Below are positions 8,254-16,363 of a stretch of 64,000 nt of DNA, in pieces (within the stretch, counting starts at the first letter, position 1; the number at the start of each line of letters is the position of its first letter). The notes under the pieces are model-generated. The model was given only the letters and a program-made list of their open reading frames with translations, had not been told where the DNA came from and did no database searches. The stretch spans positions 930,001 through 994,000 of the forward strand of contig NZ_JAUMKD010000001.1 of NCBI RefSeq assembly GCF_030519475.1. The letters are read 5' to 3'. The position numbers were made by a program, and so were the translations under genes. Origin of the DNA: Micromonospora sp. C28SCA-DRY-2. GTDB taxonomy: Bacteria; Actinomycetota; Actinomycetes; Mycobacteriales; Micromonosporaceae.

Positions 8254-8949
8254 GTGGCCCGCCTGCTGCTCATCGAGGACGACCTGACGATCCGCACGCC
8301 GCTGATCCGGGCGCTGCACGATCGCGGACACGCGGTGGCGGCCGCCTCGACCGCGATGACCGGGCTGCGCGACGCCCTCGACGACCGACCCGACCTGGTC
8401 GTGCTCGACCTCGGGCTGCCCGATCTGGACGGCCGCGAGCTGCTGCGGATGCTGCGGGCGGTCAGCTCGGTGCCGGTGATCGTGGCCACCGCCCGCGACG
8501 ACGAGACCGAGATCGTCCGGGTCCTCGACGCCGGCGCGGACGACTACGTGGTCAAGCCGTTCACCGCCGCCCAACTGGACGCCCGGATCCGGGCGGTGCT
8601 GCGGCGCGGCCCGGCCGGCGGTGGCACCGACGACCCGGCACTGGTGGTCGGCGGTTTGCGGATCGACCCCCGGTCCCGCCAGGTGACCCTGGACGGCGAA
8701 CCGGTCGAGCTGACCCCGCGCGAGTTCGACCTGCTGCACCACCTGGCCGGCCGGCCCGGCGAGGTGGTCACCAAACGGGAGCTGCTCACCGAGGTGTGGC
8801 AGATCCCGTACGGCGGCGCCGACAAGACCGTCGACGTGCACCTGTCCTGGCTGCGCCGCAAGCTGGGCGAGAGCGCCCAGCAGCCCCGCTACCTGCACAC
8901 CGTGCGCGGGGTCGGGGTGCGGCTCGAAGCTCCCGGGGCGGCCGGGTGA
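8254..8949 (+). CDS. Response regulator, OmpR/PhoB family
   Basis: A 231-residue DNA-binding response regulator. The receiver domain (~1-118) has the acidic pair Glu8-Asp10, phosphoacceptor Asp52 (LVVLDLGLPDLDG), a Thr/Ala switch region in VATARDD, and Lys101. A winged-helix Trans_reg_C domain follows (~130-228; LTPREFDLLHHLAGRPGEVV and RTVDVHLSWLRRK-like segment). Its stop overlaps the GTG of the sensor kinase by 4 nt, so the two are translationally coupled. The putative target box occurs upstream of this gene and upstream of the PepSY gene at 10325. Confidence 0.93.
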   Translation: MARLLLIEDDLTIRTPLIRALHDRGHAVAAASTAMTGLRDALDDRPDLVVLDLGLPDLDGRELLRMLRAVSSVPVIVATARDDETEIVRVLDAGADDYVVKPFTAAQLDARIRAVLRRGPAGGGTDDPALVVGGLRIDPRSRQVTLDGEPVELTPREFDLLHHLAGRPGEVVTKRELLTEVWQIPYGGADKTVDVHLSWLRRKLGESAQQPRYLHTVRGVGVRLEAPGAAG

Positions 8950-10220
8950 GGGCCCGGCTGGCCCTGCTGGTGGCCGCGGTCAGCGTGCTCACCCTGGCCG
9001 CCTTCCTGGTGCCGCTGGCGCTGCTGGTGCGTACCGTCGCCGAGGACCGGGCCACCGTCCGGGCGACCGCCGACGCCCAGCGCCTGGTACCGGTGGTGGG
9101 TACCGAGGACGCGGAGACGATCCGGCTGACCGTCGAGCAGCTCGCCGCCGAGTCCGGCCGTCCGGTCAGCGTCTTCCTGCCCGACGGCACAGTGCTCGGC
9201 GCCGCCGCCCCGCGTACGCCCGCGGTGGCGCTGGCCGAGCGGGGGCGGAGCCTGACCGCGGAGTCGGCCCGGGGACGCGAGGTGGTGATCGCGGTGCAGG
9301 GCCGGCCGGACGGCACCGGGGTGATCCGCACCGAGGTGCCCCGCGCCGAGCTGACCGCCGGGGTGACCCGCTCCTGGCTGGTGCTGGCCCTGCTCGGAGT
9401 GCTGCTGGTGCTGATCGGGCTGGCCGTCGCCGACCGGCTGGCCCGCAACCTGGTCCGGCCGATCGGCGAGCTCTCCGCGGTGTCGCACCGGCTCGCCAAC
9501 GCCGAACTGGACGCCCGGGTGGCACCGGCCGGGCCGGCCGAGCTGCGCGAGGTGGCCGGCGCCCTCAACCACCTGGCCGGCCGGATCCAGGTGCTGCTGG
9601 CGCAGGAACGCGAACGGGTGGCGGACCTGTCGCACCGGCTCCGCACCCCGCTGACCGCGCTCCGGCTGGAGGCCGAGTCGCTGCGCGACCCGCAGGACGC
9701 GGCCCGGGTCACCGCGGCGGTGGACGGGCTGGAACGCGCGGTCACCGGCCTGATTCAGCAGGCCCGGTGGCGGTCGCCGGCGGCCGGCCCGGCGGTCGCG
9801 GACGCGGCGGCGATCGTCGCCGAACGGGTGGCGTTCTGGTCGGTGCTGGCCGAGGACACCGGACGGGCGGTCAGCCTCGACCTGGCGCCCGGGCCGCTGC
9901 CGGTCGCCGTGCCCGCCGACGAGCTGGCCGCGGCCGTGGACGCGCTACTCGGCAACGTCTTCGCGCACACCCCGGACGGCACCGCGTTCGGCGTCCGGCT
10001 CGCCCTGGACGCCGGACAGGTGGTGCTCGTCGTCACCGACGAGGGCCCCGGCATCCCGGCCGGCACCGTCCGGCGGGGGGCCAGTTCCGCCGGGTCGACC
10101 GGCCTGGGGCTGGACATCGCCCGGCGGGCCGCGCAGGCCGGCGGCGGTCGGCTGGACCTCGGCAGCGCTCCCGGCGGGGGCGCCGAGGTGCGGCTCACGT
10201 TCGGTCCGCCGGCCGCCTGA
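8946..10220 (+). CDS. Sensor histidine kinase (HAMP, HisKA, HATPase)
   Basis: A 424-residue membrane kinase, cognate to the preceding regulator. Membrane segments at ~6-28 and ~143-163 flank an extracytoplasmic sensor of ~115 residues. HAMP follows (~165-215), then HisKA with His230 in DLSHRLRTPLTALRLE, and the ATPase domain with an N box (LLGNVFAHTPDG), G1 box (DEGPGIP) and G2 box (GLGLDIARRAA). The GTG at 8946 overlaps the regulator stop (GTGA); longer upstream readings would overlap the regulator fully and are not credible. The signal sensed is unknown. Confidence 0.92.
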   Translation: MRARLALLVAAVSVLTLAAFLVPLALLVRTVAEDRATVRATADAQRLVPVVGTEDAETIRLTVEQLAAESGRPVSVFLPDGTVLGAAAPRTPAVALAERGRSLTAESARGREVVIAVQGRPDGTGVIRTEVPRAELTAGVTRSWLVLALLGVLLVLIGLAVADRLARNLVRPIGELSAVSHRLANAELDARVAPAGPAELREVAGALNHLAGRIQVLLAQERERVADLSHRLRTPLTALRLEAESLRDPQDAARVTAAVDGLERAVTGLIQQARWRSPAAGPAVADAAAIVAERVAFWSVLAEDTGRAVSLDLAPGPLPVAVPADELAAAVDALLGNVFAHTPDGTAFGVRLALDAGQVVLVVTDEGPGIPAGTVRRGASSAGSTGLGLDIARRAAQAGGGRLDLGSAPGGGAEVRLTFGPPAA

Positions 10221-10235
10221 ACCCCCGCCGACCGG

Positions 10236-10257
10236 CCTTAACCGGGCCTTAGCGTCC
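10236..10257. promoter_or_regulatory. Predicted OmpR-type response-regulator box, site 2
   Basis: CTTAACC and CTTAGCGTCC half-sites on the plus strand, with TTAAC and TTAGC starting 11 bp apart. It shares this phasing and the GCGTCC tail with the box at 8191-8213. It lies 68 nt before the PepSY gene. Confidence 0.6.
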
Positions 10258-10324
10258 GGGCAGCGCGGCGCTATCCCGTTCCGGCCGATGCTCGGAGGCA
10301 GAGACCGAGGAAAGGTGGACCGAG

Positions 10325-10870
10325 ATGAAGCGCAACTCCCTGATCCTGGCGTCGCTCGGCGGCGCGGCCGTGCTCGCGGTGACCGGGGTCGCCGTCGGCA
10401 CGGCGGTGGCCGACGACGAGCGGGCCGGACGGCCCGCCCTGGCCGCGGCCACGACGGCACCCGGCACCGCCGCCACCGGAGACGCCGACCCGACCAGCGC
10501 CACGCCCGGCGCGCCGGGCACGACCGGCGGCACCCCCGGCACCCCCGGCACGACCGGCACGACCGCTCCGGCCACCGGCGGCGACGCGGTGGACCAGCAG
10601 CGGGCCGGCGAGATCGCGCTGGCCTCGGCCGGCGGCGGCCGGATCACCGAGATCGAGGCGGAGCAGGAGCACGGCCGCCCGGTCTGGAGCGTCGAGATCG
10701 TCGCCGGGCAGACCGAGCACGAGGTCGACGTGGACCGGGAGACCGGCGCGGTGGTCAAGGCCGAGCAGGACTCGGTCGACGACGACTCCGACGACGACTC
10801 GGATGACGACTCCGACGGCGACCGCGACGACGACTCCGACGACGATGACGACGACCGCGACGACGACTGA
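10325..10870 (+). CDS. Exported PepSY-domain protein with acidic Asp/Ser tail
   Basis: A 181-residue exported protein. An N-terminal signal or anchor (~6-29) is followed by a Thr/Pro/Gly linker (~40-85), a PepSY-like domain (~87-150; GEIALASAGGGRITEIE and WSVEIVAGQTEHEVDVD), and a very acidic tail (~151-181) built from repeated DDDS units. ATG at 10325 with GAGGAAAGG upstream. PepSY proteins are often targets of adjacent two-component systems, and the shared box supports that here. The tail could bind Ca2+ or other cations; this is inference. Confidence 0.82.
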   Translation: MKRNSLILASLGGAAVLAVTGVAVGTAVADDERAGRPALAAATTAPGTAATGDADPTSATPGAPGTTGGTPGTPGTTGTTAPATGGDAVDQQRAGEIALASAGGGRITEIEAEQEHGRPVWSVEIVAGQTEHEVDVDRETGAVVKAEQDSVDDDSDDDSDDDSDGDRDDDSDDDDDDRDDD

Positions 10871-10876
10871 GCCACG

Positions 10877-10919
10877 GCCGGTGCCGCCGCCCGCAGCCAT
10901 GCCGGGCGGCGGCACCGGC
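10877..10919 (+). terminator. Terminator of the PepSY gene
   Basis: Perfect 16-bp stem (10877-10892 with 10904-10919) and an 11-nt loop, 6 nt after the stop codon. Confidence 0.7.
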
Positions 10920-11006
10920 GTGGCCGGCGGCCGGGGGCGGTGGCACCCGCGCCGGGGCCCGCTCCGCCGGCCCGAACGTCCCGGTGACGACCGACGATGT
11001 CTGACA

Positions 11007-11012
11007 TAGGCT
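11007..11012 (+). promoter_or_regulatory. -10 box, leaderless start of Beta-family gene
   Basis: TAGGCT ends 5 nt before the ATG at 11018. No room remains for a Shine-Dalgarno. Confidence 0.5.
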
Positions 11013-11017
11013 GAGGT

Positions 11018-12094
11018 ATGGAGCCCGCCCACGGGGGTCGGGCGGCGGAACCGGTCTACCGCCCCGTCCTCGCCTGCCGGCGGGGTGAGCTGGAGGCGCT
11101 CAGCCACCTCGACGGCCTCGACGTTTCCCTGCTCGCCCCGATCCTCCGGGTGTCCACCGCGGACGCGTACACACTGGACGCCCTCGGCCGGCTGCCCGAC
11201 GGTCTGCTGCCGGCCGTCGACGTCGGCGCCCTGCCCGACCTGCCGGAGACCGAGCTGGTCCGCTGGGGCGTACCGCTGGTGCCGGTGGTGGGGCTCGCCG
11301 ACAGCGACCGCCGGCTCGTCGCGCACGGCCTGACCGCCCGGGCGTACGCCCGCCGCGCGGTGGTGCGGCTGCGGGTGGCCCAGGACCGGGCCGGGCCCGA
11401 CGCCACCACCGCCGCCGTGGAGCGGGTGTGGCGGTTCACCCGACTGGTGCCCGAACAGTGCGACCTGCTGGTCGACGCCGGTGACGTGTGCTGCCGGGCC
11501 GACGTGCGGGCGGCGGAACCCCGGGTCCGTCGGCTGCTGGACTGGGCCCGCCGGCACGCCTGGCGCTCGGTGACGGTGGCCGCCGGCGGAATGCCGCCGA
11601 GCCTGTCCCGGCTGCCCACCGACGAACCGGTCCGGCTGGACCGCTGGGACTGGCTGCTCTGGCAGCGGCTGGCCGACCTCGGCGTCGGGTACGGCGACTA
11701 CGGGGTGACCTCCGCGGTGCCCGTCGCCGACCATCCCGCCGACCGGCTGCCCACGGTGCGCTACACGGCCGACGGCGCCTGGTGGGTCTACCGGTGGTCG
11801 CGGCGCGGCGGGCGGGGCGACGACCGCTTCGCCGACCTGTGCCGCGCCCTGGTCTCGGCCCCGCACTGGCCCGCCGCCGGGGCGGCCTACTCGTGGGGCG
11901 ACCACGAGCTGCTCCGGCGTGCCCGCCGGGTCGCCGGCGCCGGGTCGGCGAGCAACTGGGCGGCCTGGAGCACCTCGCACCACGTGGCGCACGTGCTGGC
12001 CACCCTGCTGCGGCCGGACGCCCGGCCGGGGCGGTCCGGCGCACCGGGCCGGCCGGCCCGGTCGCGGGGCGAGCAGACCCGCCGGGCCGGCTGA
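11018..12094 (+). CDS. Beta-family protein (phage T4 beta-protein-like)
   Basis: A 358-residue soluble protein. The opening YRPVLACRRGELEAL and the later layout resemble the family named after the T4 Beta protein: a TIM-barrel-like alternation of strands and helices with LLPAVDVG, a segment LLVDAGDV, and a C-terminal WGDHELLRRAR followed by ASNWAAWSTSHH. In other bacteria members are found next to phage-defence or recombination genes, but no such partner is present here. The final ~25 residues are Arg/Gly/Pro-rich. Biochemical function unknown. Confidence 0.62.
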   Translation: MEPAHGGRAAEPVYRPVLACRRGELEALSHLDGLDVSLLAPILRVSTADAYTLDALGRLPDGLLPAVDVGALPDLPETELVRWGVPLVPVVGLADSDRRLVAHGLTARAYARRAVVRLRVAQDRAGPDATTAAVERVWRFTRLVPEQCDLLVDAGDVCCRADVRAAEPRVRRLLDWARRHAWRSVTVAAGGMPPSLSRLPTDEPVRLDRWDWLLWQRLADLGVGYGDYGVTSAVPVADHPADRLPTVRYTADGAWWVYRWSRRGGRGDDRFADLCRALVSAPHWPAAGAAYSWGDHELLRRARRVAGAGSASNWAAWSTSHHVAHVLATLLRPDARPGRSGAPGRPARSRGEQTRRAG

Positions 12095-12116
12095 CCCGGC
12101 GGGGCGTCGCGGTTCG

Positions 12117-12398
12117 CTACTGCTTCTCGGTGAAGCCGAACTGGACGATGCCCTCGTCGTCGACGGTGGCGTCCACCGAGGCGTCGCCGAGCAGTTCGGC
12201 GGCGTCGGCGTCGAGGAAGATCCGGGCGCCCTGGTTGTCCACCACCTGGTCGCCCTGCGCCGGCTGGGCCGCCAGTTCGACGGTCAGCGAACCGGCCTGG
12301 GTGTCGGCGGCGATGCGCACCCCGCCCTCTTCGGCGACGTCCTGCTGGGTGGCGAGGTCGCGGATGACCAGGACGGCGTTGTCGGTCATGGTGAGCAT
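12117..12398 (-). CDS. HesB/IscA-like protein lacking the cluster cysteines
   Basis: A 93-residue protein of the HesB/IscA fold (VIRDLATQQDVAEEGGVRI at the front, then beta strands and FLDADAAELLGD). True A-type Fe-S carriers have three conserved cysteines; this protein has none, so it cannot bind an iron-sulfur cluster in the usual way. Such cysteine-free members are common in actinobacteria. ATG at 12398 with GAGGAG upstream. It is convergent with the Beta-family gene, only 22 nt apart. Role unknown. Confidence 0.78.
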   Translation of the reverse strand: MLTMTDNAVLVIRDLATQQDVAEEGGVRIAADTQAGSLTVELAAQPAQGDQVVDNQGARIFLDADAAELLGDASVDATVDDEGIVQFGFTEKQ

Positions 12399-12574
12399 GG
12401 CGGAACTCCTCGTGGATTTCTCGGATTCAGGGCGCGGGCCGGACCGGCCACGCAGGCGAGCACACGTGGGAGGCGATTGTCGGGGCCTCGATCGCCCCGC
12501 GGCGTCGGGGCAGCTGAGGCCCCTCTCACGGCCTACGGTGCCCGCTGCCGGCGGATCCGTCAAATAGAGCCCGG

Positions 12575-13648
12575 TCAGTTCCCGGCGCCCACCGGGGCGA
12601 GCAGCGCCCGGATGTCGCGTACCGCCGCGCGGCCGGCCCGGTTGGCGCCGATCGTGCTCGCCGACGGGCCGTACCCGATCAGGTGAATCCGCTCGTCGGC
12701 CACCACCCGGGTGCCGTCCATGGTGATACCCCCGCCCGGGCCGCGTAGTCGCAGCGGGGCGAGATGGTCCAGCGCGGCCCGGAAGCCGGTGCACCAGAGG
12801 ATCACGTCGGCGGCGACGAACCGCCCGTCGGCCCAGGCCACGCCGTCGGGCGTGATCCGGTCGAAGACGGGTAACCGGTCGAGTACCCCGCGCTCGCGCA
12901 ACCGGAGCAGCTCGGGGGTGAGCGGCAGCCCGGTCACCCCGACCACGCTCGACGGCGGGCGGCCGGCGCGGACCGCCTGGTCGACCAGGGCCACCGCGGC
13001 CCGGCCGTGCTCGGGCCCGAACTCACCGGCCCGGAAGTCGGGGGGCCGCCGGGTCACCCACGTCGTCTCGGCGGCGACCGTGGAGACCTCGGCGAGCAGT
13101 TGCACCGCGGAGGTGCCGCCGCCGACCACCACCACCCGCTTCCCGGTGAACTCGTCCGGTCCCCGGTAGTCGGCGGTGTGCAGCTGGCGGCCGCGGAACA
13201 GCGACCGGCCCGGGTAGTGCGGCCAGAACGGCCGGGTCCAGGTGCCGGTGGCGTTGACCAGGGCGCGGGCGCTCCAGCTGCCGTGGTCGGTGGCGATGTC
13301 CAGCCGGCCGTCCGGGCGCGAGGTGACCGCCCGGACGCGGACCGGCCGGCGTACCGGCAGGTGGAACTCCCGCTCGTACGCGGCGAAGTAGGCGCTGACC
13401 ACCTCGGCCGCCGGACGGCCGGGGTCGGCCGCCGGGAAGGGCATGCCGGGCAGCTCGTGGAAGCCGTGCACCCGGTCCAGCCGCAGGGTCGGCCAGCGGT
13501 GCCGCCACGCCCCGCCCGGGCCGTCGTCCCCGTCGAGGATGACGAAGCCCGTCGCGGGGTCGAAGCCGGTGCGGCGCAGGTGGTAGCCGGCGGAGAGGCC
13601 GGCCTGGCCGGCCCCGATCACCAGCACGTCGACGTCCCGGGCGTCCAT
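12575..13648 (-). CDS. FAD-dependent NAD(P)-binding oxidoreductase (flavin monooxygenase-like)
   Basis: A 357-residue flavoprotein. It has an N-terminal FAD-binding GXGXXG (VLVIGAGQAGLSAGYHL), a second nucleotide-binding motif in the middle (VVVVGGGTSAVQLLAE), and an ATG-type motif (ALVNATGTW; later LWCTGFR), the layout of group B-type flavin monooxygenases and related trans-acting oxidoreductases. ATG at 13648. A perfect palindrome (13687-13702) lies 39 nt upstream, suggesting repressor control. Substrate unknown. Confidence 0.85.
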   Translation of the reverse strand: MDARDVDVLVIGAGQAGLSAGYHLRRTGFDPATGFVILDGDDGPGGAWRHRWPTLRLDRVHGFHELPGMPFPAADPGRPAAEVVSAYFAAYEREFHLPVRRPVRVRAVTSRPDGRLDIATDHGSWSARALVNATGTWTRPFWPHYPGRSLFRGRQLHTADYRGPDEFTGKRVVVVGGGTSAVQLLAEVSTVAAETTWVTRRPPDFRAGEFGPEHGRAAVALVDQAVRAGRPPSSVVGVTGLPLTPELLRLRERGVLDRLPVFDRITPDGVAWADGRFVAADVILWCTGFRAALDHLAPLRLRGPGGGITMDGTRVVADERIHLIGYGPSASTIGANRAGRAAVRDIRALLAPVGAGN

Positions 13649-13686
13649 GTGTCGTGCAACAACGCCGGTCGCCGCCGGCTGCCCGC

Positions 13687-13702
13687 CGGAACGGTCGTTC
13701 CG
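13687..13702. promoter_or_regulatory. TetR-like operator palindrome
   Basis: Perfect 7-bp arms CGGAACG and CGTTCCG around GT, in the divergent region between the flavoprotein and the lipoprotein gene. The form is typical for TetR-family operators. No TetR gene is seen in the window. Confidence 0.5.
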
Positions 13703-13777
13703 CTCACACCCGCACCGGCGGAACCGGGGCGGCGCCGGCGGGGTCTGATCGGGCAGGATCGGTGCTCGGAGGGCGGG

Positions 13778-14215
13778 ATGGGCGGACGGGTCGGATGGCG
13801 GGTCCTGGTGCCGGCGGTGGCGCTGGTGCTGCTGGCGACCGGGTGCGAGGGCGTGGGCGTGGCCGACGCGCCGGCCGAGGGCCGGGCGTCGTACCAGGCG
13901 TGGGGGCTCAACGAGGCGTCCAGCGACCTCGCCGGCGAGGACCGGACGGTGGTGCTCAACGGCGACCTGGAGCGGGACAGCGCCGCGTTCTTCACCGTGG
14001 ACGGGCGCTGGGACGCCGCCGGGTTCGTGCTGGACGACGCCTCCGCCGAGCAGGTACGCGGCCTGGCCGGGCGGCTGCCCGAGCGGACCGGCGACCCGGC
14101 GTGCCACCGGCTGGTACTGGTGAGCGACGGGCTGGTGGACCGGGCGGTCGCCGTCCTCGCCCCGGACGAGCAACCGCCGGACGGGCCGGTCACCGCCCGC
14201 CGGCTGGACGGCTGA
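13778..14215 (+). CDS. Lipoprotein of unknown function
   Basis: A 145-residue protein with a lipoprotein signal: hydrophobic stretch ~8-20 ending in the lipobox LLATGC. The mature part is small and polar, with one further cysteine (DPACHRL). ATG at 13778 preceded by CGGAGGG. It is divergent from the flavoprotein. No family recognised. Confidence 0.72.
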   Translation: MGGRVGWRVLVPAVALVLLATGCEGVGVADAPAEGRASYQAWGLNEASSDLAGEDRTVVLNGDLERDSAAFFTVDGRWDAAGFVLDDASAEQVRGLAGRLPERTGDPACHRLVLVSDGLVDRAVAVLAPDEQPPDGPVTARRLDG

Positions 14216-14325
14216 CCGCAGCGCCGGCCCGGGTGCCGGGCGCTCCCGCCGCGCCGCGGCAGATCGGCAATTTCTTTTCGGCCCGGAGACTTTTCCGGCA
14301 GATATCTCCATGACAGCATCGACGC

Positions 14326-15909
14326 ATGCATCGACGTCTCTTCCCCCGGACGCTCGCGCTGGTCGCGCTGGTCGCCGCGGCGGCCTCCGCCGGCGCTCCC
14401 ACCGCCACCGCCGAATCGCCGACCCCGGCGGCGACCCGCCTGAACGCCACCATCGACGCGATCCTGGCCGACTCCCGGCTCGCCGGGGCGCAGGCCTCGG
14501 TGGTGGTGGTCGACGCCGCCAGTGGGGAGACCGTCTACAACCGCAACGGCGACCGCCGGCTGATCCCCGCCTCCAACACCAAGCTGCTCACCTCGGCCGC
14601 CGCCCTGGAGCTGCTCGGCACCGGGCACCGGTTCCGCACCGACGTGCTGACCAGCGGCACCCGCCGGGCCGGCGTGCTCTCCGGCAACCTGCACCTGCGC
14701 GGCGGCGGCGACCCGACAATGCTCGCCGCCGACTACGACGCGCTGGCCGCCCAGGTCGCGGCCGCCGGCGTGCGGCTGGTCACCGGCAACCTGGTGGCCG
14801 ACGACACCCGCTACGACCGCACCCGGCTGGGCCCGGACTGGACCTGGGACGACGAGCCGTACTACTACGCCGCGCAGGTGTCCGCGCTGACCGTGGCGCC
14901 GGACACCGACTACGACGCCGGCACGGTGATCGTGCACGCGGCGCCGGGGGCCGCCGCCGGCGACCGGCCGGTGCTGACCACGACCCCGAAGACCGGCTAC
15001 CTCCGGTTCGACAACCGGGCCGAGACGGTGGCCGACGGCGAGACCTCGATCTCCTTCGAGCGCGAGCACGGCAGCAACACCGTCGTGGTCACCGGCCAGA
15101 TCGCCGTCGGCGACGAGCCGGCGAGCGACTGGGTGACCGTCTGGGAGCCGACCGGGTACGCCGCCGACGTGTTCCGCGCGGCGCTGCGCAAGCACGGCGT
15201 ACGGGTGCTCGGCCGGACCGTCCTGGGACAGGCCACCCCGGAGTCGGCCGCCACCGTGGCCCGGCACGACTCGATGACGCTGGCCGAGTTGATGGTGCCC
15301 TTCCTCAAGCTCTCCAACAACGGCCACGCCGAGGTGCTGACCAAGGAGATCGGGCGGATGCGCTCCGGCACCGGCACCTGGTCGGCCGGGCTCGCCGCGA
15401 TCACCGGGTACGTCGCCGACGCCGGGATGGACACCGGCACGCTGCGCCAGCGGGACGGCTCCGGGCTGTCGCGGCGGAACCTGGTGCCGGCCGACGAGTT
15501 CGTCCGGCTGCTCGCCGCGGTCCGCGTCGAACCCTGGTTCGACGCCTGGTACGCGGCGCTGCCGATCGCCGGCGAGCCCGAGCGGTTCGTCGGCGGCACC
15601 CTGCGCAGCCGGATGCGCGGCACCCCGGCGGCCGGCAACGTGCACGCCAAGACCGGCAGCCTGACCGGCGTCTCCGGCCTCTCCGGCTACGTCACCGACG
15701 CCGACGGCCGGGTGCTGGCCTTCTCGGTCCTGCTGAACAACTACCTCGCCTCGTCGGTGAAGGGGCTGGAGGACCAGATCGCCATCGCGCTGGCCACGTA
15801 CCGCGCGGAGGGCGTGAGCGCGGCGCGGGTGGCGCCGCCGGCGGCCCCCGACGCACCCCGGGCGCCCGAGGGCCGGGAGTGTTCCTGGGTCAAGCCGATC
15901 GTCTGCTGA
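14326..15909 (+). CDS. dacB: D-alanyl-D-alanine carboxypeptidase/endopeptidase, PBP4 family (peptidase S13)
   Basis: A 527-residue secreted penicillin-binding protein that removes the terminal D-Ala from peptidoglycan stems or cuts cross-links. Signal peptide ~1-30. The three active-site motifs are in place: SxxK at Ser83-Lys86 (PASNTK), SXN at Ser330-Asn332 (LSNN), and KTG at 442-444 (HAKTGS). A large insert between SxxK and SXN is typical of PBP4. The C-terminus ends with two cysteines (ECSWVKPIVC), perhaps a disulfide. No Shine-Dalgarno is obvious. It is closed by the hairpin at 15912-15945. Confidence 0.92.
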   Translation: MHRRLFPRTLALVALVAAAASAGAPTATAESPTPAATRLNATIDAILADSRLAGAQASVVVVDAASGETVYNRNGDRRLIPASNTKLLTSAAALELLGTGHRFRTDVLTSGTRRAGVLSGNLHLRGGGDPTMLAADYDALAAQVAAAGVRLVTGNLVADDTRYDRTRLGPDWTWDDEPYYYAAQVSALTVAPDTDYDAGTVIVHAAPGAAAGDRPVLTTTPKTGYLRFDNRAETVADGETSISFEREHGSNTVVVTGQIAVGDEPASDWVTVWEPTGYAADVFRAALRKHGVRVLGRTVLGQATPESAATVARHDSMTLAELMVPFLKLSNNGHAEVLTKEIGRMRSGTGTWSAGLAAITGYVADAGMDTGTLRQRDGSGLSRRNLVPADEFVRLLAAVRVEPWFDAWYAALPIAGEPERFVGGTLRSRMRGTPAAGNVHAKTGSLTGVSGLSGYVTDADGRVLAFSVLLNNYLASSVKGLEDQIAIALATYRAEGVSAARVAPPAAPDAPRAPEGRECSWVKPIVC

Positions 15910-15911
15910 CA

Positions 15912-15945
15912 CCGGTGCGGGCCCCGGGCTCGGGGCCCGCACCGG
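15912..15945. terminator. Bidirectional terminator
   Basis: Perfect 15-bp stem (15912-15926 with 15931-15945) and a 4-nt loop GGCT, between the carboxypeptidase stop at 15909 and the convergent stop at 15947. Confidence 0.75.
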
Positions 15946-15946
15946 C

Positions 15947-16267
15947 TCAGGCGCCCGGCCGGCGCGGCGGCGGCACCGCGGCGGTCGGGTCGCCCCGCTC
16001 GATCAGCGCGGCGATGTCGGCGGGGTGCAGGCCGCGCAGCGCCAGCACGCGGGTGCCCCACCGGTGCAGCCGGCACGGGTGCGGGCTGGCGTCGTTGCGG
16101 CAGACCGTCCCGCCCGACCAGTGCCGCGGCGCGTGCACCACCACCGCCCGCACCGCGAACTGGGCGTCCTCCCCGGTCACGTAGGGCGGCAGGGGGATCT
16201 CCCGGAGCACCTCCCCGGCCGGTTCCCGCGCGGCGGTCGGTCGGGCGGTACGGGCGGCGCTGCTCAT
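15947..16267 (-). CDS. Small Cys/His-motif protein, paralog A
   Basis: A 106-residue soluble protein. Its core (~35-100) contains VCRND, a 4-residue gap, PCRLHRWG, RVL and a final helix IAALIERG. The core is nearly identical to that of the protein at 24160-24627 (AVRAVVVH, CRND, PCRLHRWG). Two cysteines and one histidine could bind a metal or form a redox pair. ATG at 16267 with GGAGAG 8 nt upstream. Both paralogs lie convergent to a peptidoglycan D,D-carboxypeptidase gene. Family not recognised, function unknown. Confidence 0.75.
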   Translation of the reverse strand: MSSAARTARPTAAREPAGEVLREIPLPPYVTGEDAQFAVRAVVVHAPRHWSGGTVCRNDASPHPCRLHRWGTRVLALRGLHPADIAALIERGDPTAAVPPPRRPGA

Positions 16268-16363
16268 CGGTGCACTCTCCACAGAGGATCGTCGGACCGG
16301 ACAGCAGAAAGCTACGACGCCCCGGACGCCGCGCGACGGACAAACTGTCCCGACCGGCCCGAC

